Part shown: one piece after another, positions 54,337 through 63,542 of the stretch | Numbering within the stretch: position 1 is the stretch's first letter | Layout of the letters: the number at the start of each line of letters is the position of its first letter | Source: Halotia branconii CENA392 | GTDB taxonomy: Bacteria > Cyanobacteriota > Cyanobacteriia > Cyanobacteriales > Nostocaceae | Assembly (NCBI RefSeq): GCF_029953635.1 | Contig: NZ_CP124543.1 | Span: 1,529,455 to 1,593,454, forward strand | Length of the DNA: 64,000 nt | Direction: 5' to 3' | Program-made: the position numbers and the translations under genes | The notes under the pieces: generated by a model | Told to the model about the DNA's origin: nothing | Database searches by the model: none | Seen by the model: the letters and a program-made list of their open reading frames with translations, nothing else

Positions 54337-56949
54337 GTGATTGCTAAAAAAATATTAAGTAGAGGCAAAATTTTTGGGCTGCGATTTTACCGTCAAATGC
54401 TTCGCCCCAAGCGTTTAGCTTTTTTTCAAGCTTGCTTGATTGGTTTAGTTTCTGGGCTAGCAGCGGTTCTTCTAGGACAGGCAGTAGAATGGGCGGGAAC
54501 GTGGCGAGTTAATGAATCTTACCATTGGCCTGCTTACTTAGTATTACCCGCTATTGGTTTAATTGGGGGAATCCTAGCGGGCTGGCTAGTAGAACGTTTT
54601 GCACCTGAGGCATCAGGTAGCGGTATGTCTGAAGTTAAAGCAGTACTGGCTCGTGTGCCGATGCCGTTAAATCTGCGGATTGCTCTAGTTAAGCTGATTA
54701 GTGCTACCCTTGTGCTGGGTTCTGGAATGCCCTTAGGTCGCGAAGGGCCAACAGTGCAAATTGGGGCAGCTTTAGCAGCTAAACTAAGTAACTGGGTGCC
54801 TACTTCGCCAGAGCATCGCCGCCAATTGATTGCCGCCGGAGCCGGAGCCGGGTTGGCTGCTGCTTTTAATGCACCAATCGCTGGTGTTTTATTTGTATTA
54901 GAAGAATTACTCCAAGATGTTTCCGGCATTACTCTTGGGACTGCGATCTTAGCTTCTTTGATTGCTTCAGGACTCTCCCGACTTTACGGTAGCCACAGCC
55001 TTGATGTTGACCTTAACTTAATTGCTCATCACACAACCTTTTTTGCTCAAGAAATCCCTTTTTACTTAATTTTGGGATTGTTAGCTGGGCTACTAGGAAT
55101 TTTATTTAATCAATGTGTTCTGGCCAGTTTGGCATTTAACCGTCATGTATTACGTTTGAGTTTGCCTTGGCGAATCGGCATAGCAGGACTGACCACTGGT
55201 ATAGTCATAGCTCTTTTGCCTCTGGAGTTTCGCAACAATGCCGGATTAAGAGAACTGCTACTTACAGGACAGGCAGATTGGCTGTTTGCAGCGATCGCAT
55301 TGCTAGTTCAGTTTACCCTTATTGCTGTTTGTTATGGTTCTGGCGCACCAGGAGGTTTATTAGTCCCAACCCTTGTCTTAGGAGCTGCCCTTGGCTATTT
55401 AGTAGGTTTTTGCGAGTATAGTTGGCTAGGAGTCGGTGTGGCAACAACTTATGCCCATGTAGGCATGGCAGCGTTTTTTAGTGCCGTTTCCAAAGTACCA
55501 ATTACGGCAGTTGTCATTGTGTTTGAAATGACGACAGATTTTAATTTAGTGCTACCACTGATGATTGTGTCTGTAGTTGCTTATTTAGTGGCAGAAAAGC
55601 TTGACCATAGATCCCTCTACGATCTTCTATTAGAGTGGAAAGGCATTCACATAGAAAAAGAACCAACCACAGAGGGACTTTTAGCACAGCTGAGTGCTAT
55701 GGATGTCATGCAACGGCGTGTGGAAACTTTATCTAGCCAAATGAGCATTGATGAAGCTGTACAGGCATTTTCTCATTCTCAACATCGCAACTTTCCAGTT
55801 TTAAATCGTGGCACGATTGTTGGGGTCGTGACTCAGAAAGATTTAGTCAATCTTGCCTCACAACAATTAGATCAAGATGCAACTATCAGTGAGATCATGA
55901 CACCAGAGCCAGTAACAGTCAACCCAACAGCTACTTTAGCTTATGTACTGCATTTGCTCAACCGTTATAACCTGAGTTGTTTACCCGTTACAGAAGGTCG
56001 CAAACTAGTAGGAATTATTACACGCAGTGATATTATCCGCATAGAAGCAGAGCGACTCAGTGGCAATACAGAACAGGTGGAATGGAAATCTAAACCTTCC
56101 TATATAATTTATCAAAATCGCGCTCCTGCCACAGGCAAAGGAAGATTGTTAGTACCACTGTCGCATCCACAGACAACCCATACTTTATTAAAAATGGCAG
56201 CAGCGATCGCCAAAGGCAATAATTATGAAATAGAATGTCTGCAAGTAATTATAGTTCCACGTAGCCGCACACCAGCGGAAACCCCAGTACAAACCACTAA
56301 AAGTCATCGCCTTTTACAACAGGCTAGGCAGTTGGGAGAAGATTTGCGGATTCCCGTTCACACCCAGATTCGAGTTGCCCATGATGTGGCTGGGGCAATT
56401 TTAGAGACTGTAAAAGAGCGACACATTGATTTGGTGTTAATGGGTTGGAAAGGCAGTACTTTTACTCCCGGTAGAGTTTTCAGTCGAGTTGTAGACACTA
56501 TGCTTCGACAAGCAGCTTGTGATGTTGTATTAGTTAAATTAGATGAGAAAAGAGCCTTTGATCGATGGTTACTCCCGCTAGCAGGTGGGCCTAATTCCAG
56601 TCAAGCAGTTGAACTTTTACCTGCCCTGACTTCTTTAAGCTCATCCCCTGAAATAAAGCTATGTCAAGTCTTCCAGCCGACTGAGTCTACTCTAGACACA
56701 ACATTATTAGACAATTGTGTCCGCTTTTTGCAAACAAGAATCAGCGGTAATGTAGTTGCTAGTCCAGTCTGTGCAAGTTCTGTAACTGAGGCTGTAATTG
56801 AATGTGCTGCACAAGACCAAAGTGATGTGATCGTTTTGGGGGCTAGTCGTGAAAGTTTTTTGAAACAGACAATTCAAGGAAATATTCCAGAGAATATCTC
56901 TCAAATGAGTAATTGCACAGTTATTTTGGTGCGGAGTGCAACCACATAA
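54337..56949 (+). CDS. ClC-type chloride channel/antiporter with CBS pair and USP domains
   Basis: The 870-residue protein starts at a GTG. Residues about 25-435 form the ClC membrane domain: GSGMPLGREGPTVQIGA (gating Glu in GREGP), and GSGAPGGLLVPTLVLGAALG for the second selectivity segment. Two CBS domains follow (about 455-575: VMQRRVETLSSQMSIDEA, IMTPEPVTVNP). The C-terminal 270 residues hold two universal-stress-protein-like halves (RLLVPLSHPQTTHTLL, LVLMGWKGS, DVIVLGASRE). The gating Glu suggests a Cl-/H+ exchanger. CBS and USP parts suggest regulation by adenine nucleotides. It has no close operon partner. Confidence 0.92.
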   Translation: MIAKKILSRGKIFGLRFYRQMLRPKRLAFFQACLIGLVSGLAAVLLGQAVEWAGTWRVNESYHWPAYLVLPAIGLIGGILAGWLVERFAPEASGSGMSEVKAVLARVPMPLNLRIALVKLISATLVLGSGMPLGREGPTVQIGAALAAKLSNWVPTSPEHRRQLIAAGAGAGLAAAFNAPIAGVLFVLEELLQDVSGITLGTAILASLIASGLSRLYGSHSLDVDLNLIAHHTTFFAQEIPFYLILGLLAGLLGILFNQCVLASLAFNRHVLRLSLPWRIGIAGLTTGIVIALLPLEFRNNAGLRELLLTGQADWLFAAIALLVQFTLIAVCYGSGAPGGLLVPTLVLGAALGYLVGFCEYSWLGVGVATTYAHVGMAAFFSAVSKVPITAVVIVFEMTTDFNLVLPLMIVSVVAYLVAEKLDHRSLYDLLLEWKGIHIEKEPTTEGLLAQLSAMDVMQRRVETLSSQMSIDEAVQAFSHSQHRNFPVLNRGTIVGVVTQKDLVNLASQQLDQDATISEIMTPEPVTVNPTATLAYVLHLLNRYNLSCLPVTEGRKLVGIITRSDIIRIEAERLSGNTEQVEWKSKPSYIIYQNRAPATGKGRLLVPLSHPQTTHTLLKMAAAIAKGNNYEIECLQVIIVPRSRTPAETPVQTTKSHRLLQQARQLGEDLRIPVHTQIRVAHDVAGAILETVKERHIDLVLMGWKGSTFTPGRVFSRVVDTMLRQAACDVVLVKLDEKRAFDRWLLPLAGGPNSSQAVELLPALTSLSSSPEIKLCQVFQPTESTLDTTLLDNCVRFLQTRISGNVVASPVCASSVTEAVIECAAQDQSDVIVLGASRESFLKQTIQGNIPENISQMSNCTVILVRSATT

Positions 56950-57050
56950 ATTAACTACATTATATCGTCTTGAGTTTCTTGCTCAACTCAACATGATTGA
57001 GAATTTCACCCATGTTATGGCGGTTTTCTGATGAATGAAATACACCACTC

Positions 57051-57078
57051 TAGCCCCTAGCCTCTAGTTCCTAGCCTC
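57051..57078. repeat. Heptanucleotide repeat (tagcctc type)
   Basis: Four consecutive 7-bp units: tagcccc, tagcctc, tagttcc, tagcctc. It lies between the convergent ClC and M61 peptidase genes. Confidence 0.7.
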
Positions 57079-57228
57079 TTTTATTTCTGGAGTGTATTCC
57101 ATGCAACCGAGAAGCGCTATAAGGTTGAGCAGTTAGCAAAACAGAATTGATAAATGGGTAGAGATGAGGAAATAAGGAAAGCTACGAGACAATAAATCTC
57201 CCTTATCCTCCTCAAATCTTGGCGACTA

Positions 57229-59013
57229 TTAACGAAGAGTGACGATCGGCACACCTAGCCATCCCGCGAAGTTTTTTTTCTGTATAGGATCAGGATTCTG
57301 GATAGGAATCACTTGATATTTGTTAGGATGTGGTGTAGCCAGAGTCACAGCATAAGTACGCAGTTCATCTTGGTGAAAAACTGTTACTTGGATAATGTCG
57401 TTGGGCTGGTAATCTTGAAGGCGATCGCTTAATTGAGTGGCAGTGACTTTAATTCCTGCAATAGCCAACAACTCATCACCTGCATCAATTCCCGCTAGTT
57501 GTGCAGGGGAACCCGCTTCAACAAATTTGATGATTTCCCGTCCATGCTCGGTTTTTGCTTTTACACCCAAGTAAGGTTCTTCTTCTTGCTCTGCTGCTAA
57601 ACGCAAACCAAAAGGTTCCAAATACTGATTAAAGGGTAATTCTTCAGTACCATCAATGTAGCGCTCAAAGAAATCAGCCAAATCTACTTCTGCTATAGAT
57701 TCAATTACTTCCTGTAATTGTTCTGGAGTATAGCCAATTTCTGCTTGCCCAAATTGCTGCCACATTTGCCGCATTACATCATCTAGGGAACGTTGATTAC
57801 CATGCCGCGCTCGAATCAGCAAATCTAGCAACAGAGAAACCATTTCTCCTTTCAAATAGTAAGAAATTTGGGAATTGCCACTATTGGCATCTGGACGATA
57901 AAGTTTGATCCAAGCATCAAAACTCGATTCAGAAAGGGGTTGCACCTTACGTCCTGGTGTAGTGAGAAACCGAGTAATTTCTTTACCCCAATTATTTAAA
58001 TACGCTTTAGCATCATAAATTCCAGCCCGTAGAGGAATCAACAAATCGTAGTAACTGGTAGTTCCCTCACAGAACCATAAAGACGGTGTATAATTTTCGC
58101 GATCATAATCAAAAACTTCTAAAGCTTTAGGGCGAATACGTTTAACGTTCCATAAGTGAAAAAATTCATGTGCCACCAATTGCAGAAAGCGATCGTATTT
58201 ATCCTGAGAGCGAAACCCAAAGCGCTGGTAAATTAAAGAACAACTGTTTTTATGCTCCAAACCCCCATAAGCTTGGGCAAATAAATGTAGTAAAAACACA
58301 TATCGCTCATAAGGCAAGCCGCCAAACATCTGTGCTTCTACTTGAATAATTTTTTCGATATCAGCAATCATTCGCTGGACTTGAACATTTCCCTGTCCCC
58401 AAATTGCTAATTCATGGGGTTTGCCCAATACCTCAAAATGATGTAACTGGTGAGAGCCAATTTCAAAGGGACTATCTGCAAGAGTGTCAAAATCAGCAGC
58501 TAAGAAACTATTAGTTTGCTCACCAACTGCTGGTAAGGCAGTAGTTACCCGCCATTCTGGTCGTGGTGGTACGATAGTGACACTAGTTGGTAATTTTTCG
58601 CAACCTAGTAGTCTAAAAAACAGCGCAGCACCATTAAAATAGCCGTGGGTATTATCTAAGTGATTTGTCCGCACTGTTAACTCATTAGCAAAAACTCGGT
58701 AACGCACAGTTAATTCTGAAATACCGCTTTTATTGACTTGCCAGTGATTTTTGCTAATTTTCCGCCAAGGTAAAGGCTTATCCCCCACAAAAACAGCAAA
58801 ATCTTGTAAGTTCTTGGCATATTCCCGGACTAAGTAGGAACCTGGTGTCCACACTGGCATTTTCAAGTCAAGAAGCGGCGATGAATAGTTAACAAGCTGC
58901 AATGTCACTTCAAACAGATGTGTTTCTGGTTGAGGCATTGCCACTTGATAATGAATCGTCGGCACGGTTTCTTGAACGCCAATTTCTAGACGAGGTGCTG
59001 TTGCTTCGGTCAT
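57229..59013 (-). CDS. M61 family metallopeptidase with PDZ domain
   Basis: The 594-residue protein matches the M61 (glycyl aminopeptidase-like) family. An N-terminal beta domain (HYQVAMPQPETHLFEV) is followed by the gluzincin core VAHEFFHLWNVKRIRP, with zinc-binding HExxH, and a downstream Glu in CEGTTSYYDL as the third ligand. From about residue 495 is a PDZ domain (PYLGVKAK...SPAQLAGIDAGDELLAI). No signal peptide is seen, so it is probably cytoplasmic. It removes N-terminal small residues from peptides, by family. Confidence 0.9.
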   Translation of the reverse strand: MTEATAPRLEIGVQETVPTIHYQVAMPQPETHLFEVTLQLVNYSSPLLDLKMPVWTPGSYLVREYAKNLQDFAVFVGDKPLPWRKISKNHWQVNKSGISELTVRYRVFANELTVRTNHLDNTHGYFNGAALFFRLLGCEKLPTSVTIVPPRPEWRVTTALPAVGEQTNSFLAADFDTLADSPFEIGSHQLHHFEVLGKPHELAIWGQGNVQVQRMIADIEKIIQVEAQMFGGLPYERYVFLLHLFAQAYGGLEHKNSCSLIYQRFGFRSQDKYDRFLQLVAHEFFHLWNVKRIRPKALEVFDYDRENYTPSLWFCEGTTSYYDLLIPLRAGIYDAKAYLNNWGKEITRFLTTPGRKVQPLSESSFDAWIKLYRPDANSGNSQISYYLKGEMVSLLLDLLIRARHGNQRSLDDVMRQMWQQFGQAEIGYTPEQLQEVIESIAEVDLADFFERYIDGTEELPFNQYLEPFGLRLAAEQEEEPYLGVKAKTEHGREIIKFVEAGSPAQLAGIDAGDELLAIAGIKVTATQLSDRLQDYQPNDIIQVTVFHQDELRTYAVTLATPHPNKYQVIPIQNPDPIQKKNFAGWLGVPIVTLR

Positions 59014-59046
59014 CGGTAGTTAGGAGTGATAAATTCTGAGTCGATA

Positions 59047-59092
59047 GTTAATAGTCAATAGTTGTTAATAGTCAATAGTCAATAGTCAGTAG
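59047..59092. repeat. Heptanucleotide repeat (aatagtc type)
   Basis: A run of 7-bp units aatagtc, with variants ttaatag and agtcagt, lies upstream of the M61 gene, between it and the Crp-family gene. Confidence 0.7.
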
Positions 59093-59154
59093 CAAAAAAC
59101 TTTGGACTCAGCACTCAAAACTCTATCCTTCAGCACTCAACACCCCACATAGAA

Positions 59155-59838
59155 CTAGACTTTGCCAGCCAAATTAAACAACTGTTTGAAATTGATCAGA
59201 TAAATGATGTTGTTAGCGTTGTCAATTGCAATCCAACCTTTTTCATGTAGTTTTTCCATGATTTTGGTAGTTTCTTCTACGCCAATTTCTGTCACCTCTG
59301 CCAAATCTTTGAAAGGAATGTTAAAAATTTCCCTACCCTTATCTGATTCTAACCCATAGCTTTCACCCAAACTAACCAAAGTATGGGCAAGTTTGACGGC
59401 TGGAGGAGAAGTTCTAATTTGTAAGCGCTGGTTAATCTGCCGTAATCGTCGCACCATCAGTTGTAGCATCCGGTGATGTAGCTGCGGGTCTTTGAACAAA
59501 ATTTGAATAAAACGTTCTCTAGAAATGCTCAGTAACTTGACTGACGACAAGGCAATAACATCGGTTGAACGCGGAGATTCATCCAAAATTGCCATTTCTC
59601 CAAAAAAATCACCCCGACCCAAAATTGCAATAGCTACAGAATCATCTCCAGAGGTACGTCGGACTTTAACCCAGCCAGAAACCACAAAGTAAACAGCGTT
59701 ACCCCAGGCATCTTCCATTAACACAGCTCGTCCAACTGGATATTCATGTTCAATTGCAACGTTAAGTAGCCATTCCAAGGTTTGTGGGTTGGCTGTACTC
59801 AGTAAGGGAAAAAGTTCACAAAAAACCTCAGTCTGCAT
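59155..59838 (-). CDS. Crp/Fnr family transcriptional regulator
   Basis: The 227-residue protein has a cyclic-nucleotide-binding beta-barrel (residues about 12-120) with the phosphate-binding-like segment GDFFGEMAILDESPRSTDV, then a long dimerisation helix and a C-terminal winged helix (FKDLAEVTEIGVEETTKIM). The binding loop keeps the RS of true cAMP binders, so ligand binding is possible. There are no cysteines for an Fnr-type cluster. The target genes are unknown. It lies upstream of the M61 gene on the same strand with 140 bp between them. Confidence 0.87.
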   Translation of the reverse strand: MQTEVFCELFPLLSTANPQTLEWLLNVAIEHEYPVGRAVLMEDAWGNAVYFVVSGWVKVRRTSGDDSVAIAILGRGDFFGEMAILDESPRSTDVIALSSVKLLSISRERFIQILFKDPQLHHRMLQLMVRRLRQINQRLQIRTSPPAVKLAHTLVSLGESYGLESDKGREIFNIPFKDLAEVTEIGVEETTKIMEKLHEKGWIAIDNANNIIYLINFKQLFNLAGKV

Positions 59839-60036
59839 GAAATATCTGCAAAATTAATGAATTGGGGAGTGGAAAAATCAGTTATCTACTATAAGTTTTA
59901 AAACCGATTATTAGTATAAATACGGCATTAAAATGTTCTAAGTTAAACCAAAACTCTCAAACAAATAGTTCTGGTATTCATTACAACATAACAATTATGG
60001 ATCAGATCGAAATCAGCGGTTTTACTGACAGCATTG

Positions 60037-61221
60037 TTATTCAATGTCTATCGATGACTGGTTATTTGCTGTCACTATCTTGATCTGTTGGTCTAAATTA
60101 TCTACTAGTTGATTGAGGGTAGCGAAAGCTTCTATTTGCTCAGACTTAGGATTAGGATTAAGCAGAAATCGTTGATGGAGTTCGCGCAACTTTAAGCTTA
60201 GTTGTTGAGAAATTCCTAAAGCATCTCGACTGAGACCAGCTAACTGTTGTTGCTGATAAAACTTTAATGCTGCTCCCCGCAAAACTTGTAATGTAGCTTC
60301 TTCACCATACATTCCTGGCATTACACGCAGACGTAATAATAAGCGGTTTTGTTGATATAGGCATTCTTGTTCTACTTGTTTCGGTTCTGTAAATCTAGTA
60401 ACAGGTAGAGCTGCAAATCGTTTTAATTCATTAAGTACGCCTTGAAAAACAAAGAGGGGTAGATTTTCTAGCACAGATTGCAAGACACCATTGTCACTCC
60501 AGAGTATTCTACCTTCGTAAGGTTGTCTTTCCAAATATAAACGACCAATTCCTCCGCTTAGTACTCGTCCTAGTAATTCTTCTAATAATTTTTTAGCTGG
60601 TAGTGTTGGCAGTGTTTCAATTGGATTGAATAGTTCTGGAACTTGCAGTTGTAAAACACTCAATTGGTTAGGAGATGCTATGTCAAGATAGTTTTCTTCT
60701 TTCTCTGCTGTTTGCTGGGAATATTGAGGGGTTTGTATCTGAGCTACAGTCGATTGTGGTTGTTGATTTTGCTTTGATAGGGAGGTTGCAGAGTGAATCA
60801 GATTCTCGGCAATGCTATTGGCCTTCTTTTCTAAAGTTAAGTTAGCTTTTAGTTGATTGATTTGTGTGGCATCTGGGCGGAATGTATTTTTATAGTTGAG
60901 ATAAGCTGAAAGTATCATGCGATGAGTATCGGTGGCAACTTCTTGAGTTGTCATTGTGCAACTTATATAAGACAGTATGCGACTTACGTAATCTAACGCC
61001 CCAGTATCTTGGGGATAAACTATACCTAGTAGCAAATGCTTGTCTTCTAATCTAAAGGGAATAATTTGATAGTACAAACAAGCTTCAAAGGACAAGAGGC
61101 TATCAATTAATTGAAATATTTGTTGGCGTTCGTGTTCTTGTTCCCAATTTACTGGAGTGTTAGATATTACTTGCTGCCTACTGGCTTTGTTCTTAGATGG
61201 TTTGCCCTCTAATGACGACAT
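60037..61221 (-). CDS. PilB/GspE-related protein lacking the ATPase core
   Basis: The preferred start is 61221 (MSSLEGKPSKNKASRQQ, 394 residues); the frame extends to 61380 through AT-rich DNA that would add a hydrophobic stretch. Residues about 30-110 resemble the MshEN/GspE N-terminal domain (IPFRLEDKHLLLGIVYPQD). Residues about 210-330 resemble the second domain of PilB-like secretion ATPases (GRLYLERQPYEGRILWSDNG, LRLRVMPGMYGEEATLQVLRG). No Walker A or B motif follows, so it cannot be a motor by itself. It may regulate or bind a type IV pilus component, perhaps through c-di-GMP at the MshEN part; that is inference. Confidence 0.6.
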   Translation of the reverse strand: MSSLEGKPSKNKASRQQVISNTPVNWEQEHERQQIFQLIDSLLSFEACLYYQIIPFRLEDKHLLLGIVYPQDTGALDYVSRILSYISCTMTTQEVATDTHRMILSAYLNYKNTFRPDATQINQLKANLTLEKKANSIAENLIHSATSLSKQNQQPQSTVAQIQTPQYSQQTAEKEENYLDIASPNQLSVLQLQVPELFNPIETLPTLPAKKLLEELLGRVLSGGIGRLYLERQPYEGRILWSDNGVLQSVLENLPLFVFQGVLNELKRFAALPVTRFTEPKQVEQECLYQQNRLLLRLRVMPGMYGEEATLQVLRGAALKFYQQQQLAGLSRDALGISQQLSLKLRELHQRFLLNPNPKSEQIEAFATLNQLVDNLDQQIKIVTANNQSSIDIE

Positions 61222-61459
61222 AGGTTTGATTTTTGAATGTTCCTTGTCTTTATATTTTGCTCTAATTTTAGTTAGCAGTAAATAAAGATACTTTATGAAC
61301 TTGTTAAAGGTTAAATTAATTACCAATACGTAAAGGGTTATTGCGGGACTGTGGATTAAAAATTTATTTTTAGTCCACAATCAATCATATTTAGCTTGGT
61401 GATAGTCATCCAGGGGTGTTTAAGCGACGGGAAACTCCAACCCAAGACCAACCCAAGAG

Positions 61460-61700
61460 TGGGTGGAGAGGGATAGTCGCACTTCGACTACTTCGGCTAC
61501 GCTCAGGCTAAACTCAGCACAAGTTCGCTCAGTGGACATCCCGTCGCTTGGGGCTTATGGAATAGGGCATTGGTAACTTCTTCCCTATGACGGCAGTTGC
61601 TCATAGGGGAAACCACGCCACTTGCTCCACTTGCTCCACTTGGGGAGACCCCAAGACCGCAGTGGCTCCCCAAGACCGCACTGCCTCCCCCATTTCCTGT
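61460..61700. repeat. Composite dispersed repeat, copy 4
   Basis: Pieces seen elsewhere recur: cacttcgactacttcggcta with a partial inverse (61480-61510), and cacttgctccacttggggag with accccaagaccgca in near-tandem copies at 61618-61690. About 600 bp around it hold no intact gene. A short frame at about 61751-61853 ending CRKYYFLS looks coding-like but could not be assigned. Confidence 0.65.
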
Positions 61701-61920
61701 TCCATAAGCCCAAAAACTACATCCCCTTGTGGGTGAAGTTTTTTATTTGGTTGCTGTTGCTCAAATAAAGCAAATTGCCAATTTAACTAATGAAAGGCAA
61801 TGGATTCTCCAGTTTTTTGGTGCTTTTTGTCGAAAATATTATTTTCTTTCTTAACTAACCTGCGGAATGTGGGATACAACCTAACTAGCTACTAATATAG
61901 TTTGATATTTTTTGCTAGAA

Positions 61921-61951
61921 GCGATCGCACACAAAAACCAGCACAGGCGAT
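61921..61951 (+). repeat. Left 31-bp direct repeat flanking the retropepsin module
   Basis: The 31 bp starting gcgatcgcacacaaaaacca are identical to 62687-62717. Similarity continues weakly on both sides (tag before, ttgcaag after). The centre contains a HIP1 octamer. Confidence 0.72.
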
Positions 61952-61983
61952 TAGACAATCTTGCAAGAGCTAAGTTTGGCTGT

Positions 61984-62391
61984 TCACTCAGACTTTGACT
62001 GAATCTCAAATTCAAGTTTGGAACGGTAGAAACACACATCAAACTCAAGGAAAAAGTTAGTCTGTCCTAAAATTAACGGTGTCTTCGCTCTTTTTACCCA
62101 AGTCAACACTAATTGAACTGGTGCAAAACCACTAATCTCAGCAGTTGCAAAAAATGGCATTGCTGGAAAATTGCTCAAGTTACCTGCTAATTGAATAATC
62201 GCCTTACTGTCATCCCAAATTGCACCTAACTCAATACCAATTTCATAAGGCAAAACATTTACAGTTGCGCCACTGTCCACCAGTCCAAGAACTTCAACAG
62301 TTCTATTGCCCTGACAAAGACGTAAAGGAATCCGTGGCAAACTATCAAACTCATTTTGGGAAGGGTTAGTGGTAGAGTATTTGAATCGCAT
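61984..62391 (-). CDS. Retropepsin-like aspartic protease domain protein (second module)
   Basis: The 135-residue protein has the catalytic segment GLVDSGATVNVL (Asp39, DSGA form) and the closing PLILGQTNFF. The fold is a single retroviral-type protease lobe that would dimerise. It follows the small gene at 62402 by 10 bp. It is only loosely similar to the protease at 23505-23867, which is DTGS-type, so the two are not a recent duplication. The substrate is unknown. Confidence 0.72.
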   Translation of the reverse strand: MRFKYSTTNPSQNEFDSLPRIPLRLCQGNRTVEVLGLVDSGATVNVLPYEIGIELGAIWDDSKAIIQLAGNLSNFPAMPFFATAEISGFAPVQLVLTWVKRAKTPLILGQTNFFLEFDVCFYRSKLEFEIQSKSE

Positions 62392-62401
62392 TTGGTCAGA
62401 C

Positions 62402-62605
62402 TTATTCTGCTTGTTTTAAAGCTTGCATCAGAATTTCACCTGCACCAAACGAATTGTAGGGTGTAGGTAAATCGTATGTCTTAAATGGTTCAAGAGGCGA
62501 AATCTCTTCTTTGATGTCCAATTCTTCCGCTAAGATACGAATTAGCTTAAGTTTTTCTGATACAGAGAGTTTACGAACAGCAGGAAGTAGCTCAGTGAGG
62601 GTCAT
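62402..62605 (-). CDS. Small partner protein of the second retropepsin-like gene
   Basis: The 67-residue protein starts MTLTELLPAVRKLSVSEKLKL, a helical pattern common in small antitoxin-like proteins of cyanobacteria, and ends with a Gln/Ala/Glu helix. It is followed 10 bp later by the protease gene. It has no defined DNA-binding motif. An antitoxin-like or adaptor role is inference from pairing and size. Confidence 0.6.
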   Translation of the reverse strand: MTLTELLPAVRKLSVSEKLKLIRILAEELDIKEEISPLEPFKTYDLPTPYNSFGAGEILMQALKQAE

Positions 62606-62949
62606 TTTTTGCGCTCCGTTTCTCCAACTAGCACTACTTACAGCTTACTGGATCTGACATTCTTGATAGGAGTCTAAAAAATTAGAGCGATCGCACACAA
62701 AAACCAGCACAGGCGATCGCTAGTTGCAAGTTTAATAGCCATACTTTATATAGCTAAAGTTGTTGAAATACTTATAGATTTAACTCACTTTCAACTTAAC
62801 CGACGGGAAGCACAAGGGTTAATTAAGTTAGCAAAATTTTTATCTTTGCTGCAATTGCGTGGGTGTAACCGTCCGCAGGTATCGCAGCCTTCTAACTAGA
62901 AGCATTGTACAGAACCAGCACAGGCGATCGCTTTAACAACTTAATTTAG
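62606..62949. other. Gene-free stretch with direct repeats
   Basis: It holds the right 31-bp direct repeat (62687-62717) and a further partial copy near 62909-62930 (accagcacaggcgatcgct). No open frame of credible length is seen. Confidence 0.6.
62687..62717 (+). repeat. Right 31-bp direct repeat flanking the retropepsin module
   Basis: Identical to 61921-61951, bracketing the two-gene module over about 800 bp. Confidence 0.72.
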
Positions 62950-63291
62950 TTAGTCAGTTTCCTCTGGATTTTCACCAAAAATTTGCTGTACAGAATGACG
63001 GATGTACAGAATACGCACTGTAAAGACTTCTGTCCCTTCCAAAATAGTAAAAAGGATTCGGGAAGAATTGCGTCCTCGACCATAAAGTAGTTGTCGAATC
63101 TCTTGAGTGAAATACTCGTTATCTCGTGCTAAAGGACAACATTTCGGCATTTGGGACAAGGAATCAATTGCTTGGAGTAATCCTGCATACCATTGACTTG
63201 CCTGTGAGGAGGATGTGAGTTGGGATAGTCTTAGAAAAGCACTGTCTGCTTCAGATTCAGCCACACTGGACATTTCGATGTGATATTTCAT
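62950..63291 (-). CDS. RelE/ParE-type toxin
   Basis: The 113-residue protein has the ParE/RelE fold pattern: N-terminal strand YHIEMSSVAESEADSAFLR, two helices with QWYAGLLQAIDSL, then strands with RILFTILEGTEVFTVRILYIRHS. The RILYIRHS end is typical of ParE-like toxins. It overlaps its antitoxin gene by 4 bp. RelE types cut mRNA at the ribosome and ParE types poison gyrase; which applies is not clear. Confidence 0.82.
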   Translation of the reverse strand: MKYHIEMSSVAESEADSAFLRLSQLTSSSQASQWYAGLLQAIDSLSQMPKCCPLARDNEYFTQEIRQLLYGRGRNSSRILFTILEGTEVFTVRILYIRHSVQQIFGENPEETD

Positions 63292-63542
63292 GAATCCGAT
63301 GGCAAACTATACTTGCGGCGCTGTTCTTCAGCAAACTCATGAAAAAACCGAAAACGACCTGCATCAAAATCATCTAATCCTTGTTGAATACCCTTTACAG
63401 CCTCTTGTGATTCTTGCGCTTCCCACTTTAGAACACTGGCTAGTAACTCAGATGCAACAAGACTAATATCTTGACCTTGGCGAGCAGCTTTATCACGTAG
63501 TAATGCTTCTAGTTCTGGGGTAAGGGTAATAACAATTGACAT
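63288..63542 (-). CDS. Antitoxin of the RelE/ParE-type module
   Basis: The start at 63542 (MSIVITLTPELEALLRDKA) is preferred over 63563. The 84-residue protein opens with a ribbon-helix-helix-like strand and helix (TLTPELEALLRDKAARQGQ) and ends with a charged tail that would bind the toxin. It overlaps the toxin start by 4 bp and starts in the last base of the DUF5615 remnant stop, so the genes run as one chain. Confidence 0.8.
   Translation of the reverse strand: MSIVITLTPELEALLRDKAARQGQDISLVASELLASVLKWEAQESQEAVKGIQQGLDDFDAGRFRFFHEFAEEQRRKYSLPSDS

Noticed and set aside
61751..61853. Possible transposase tail (frame ending CRKYYFLS)
   Set aside because: Only about 34 codons, no inverted ends and no confident family match; the impression is too weak to list as a gene.
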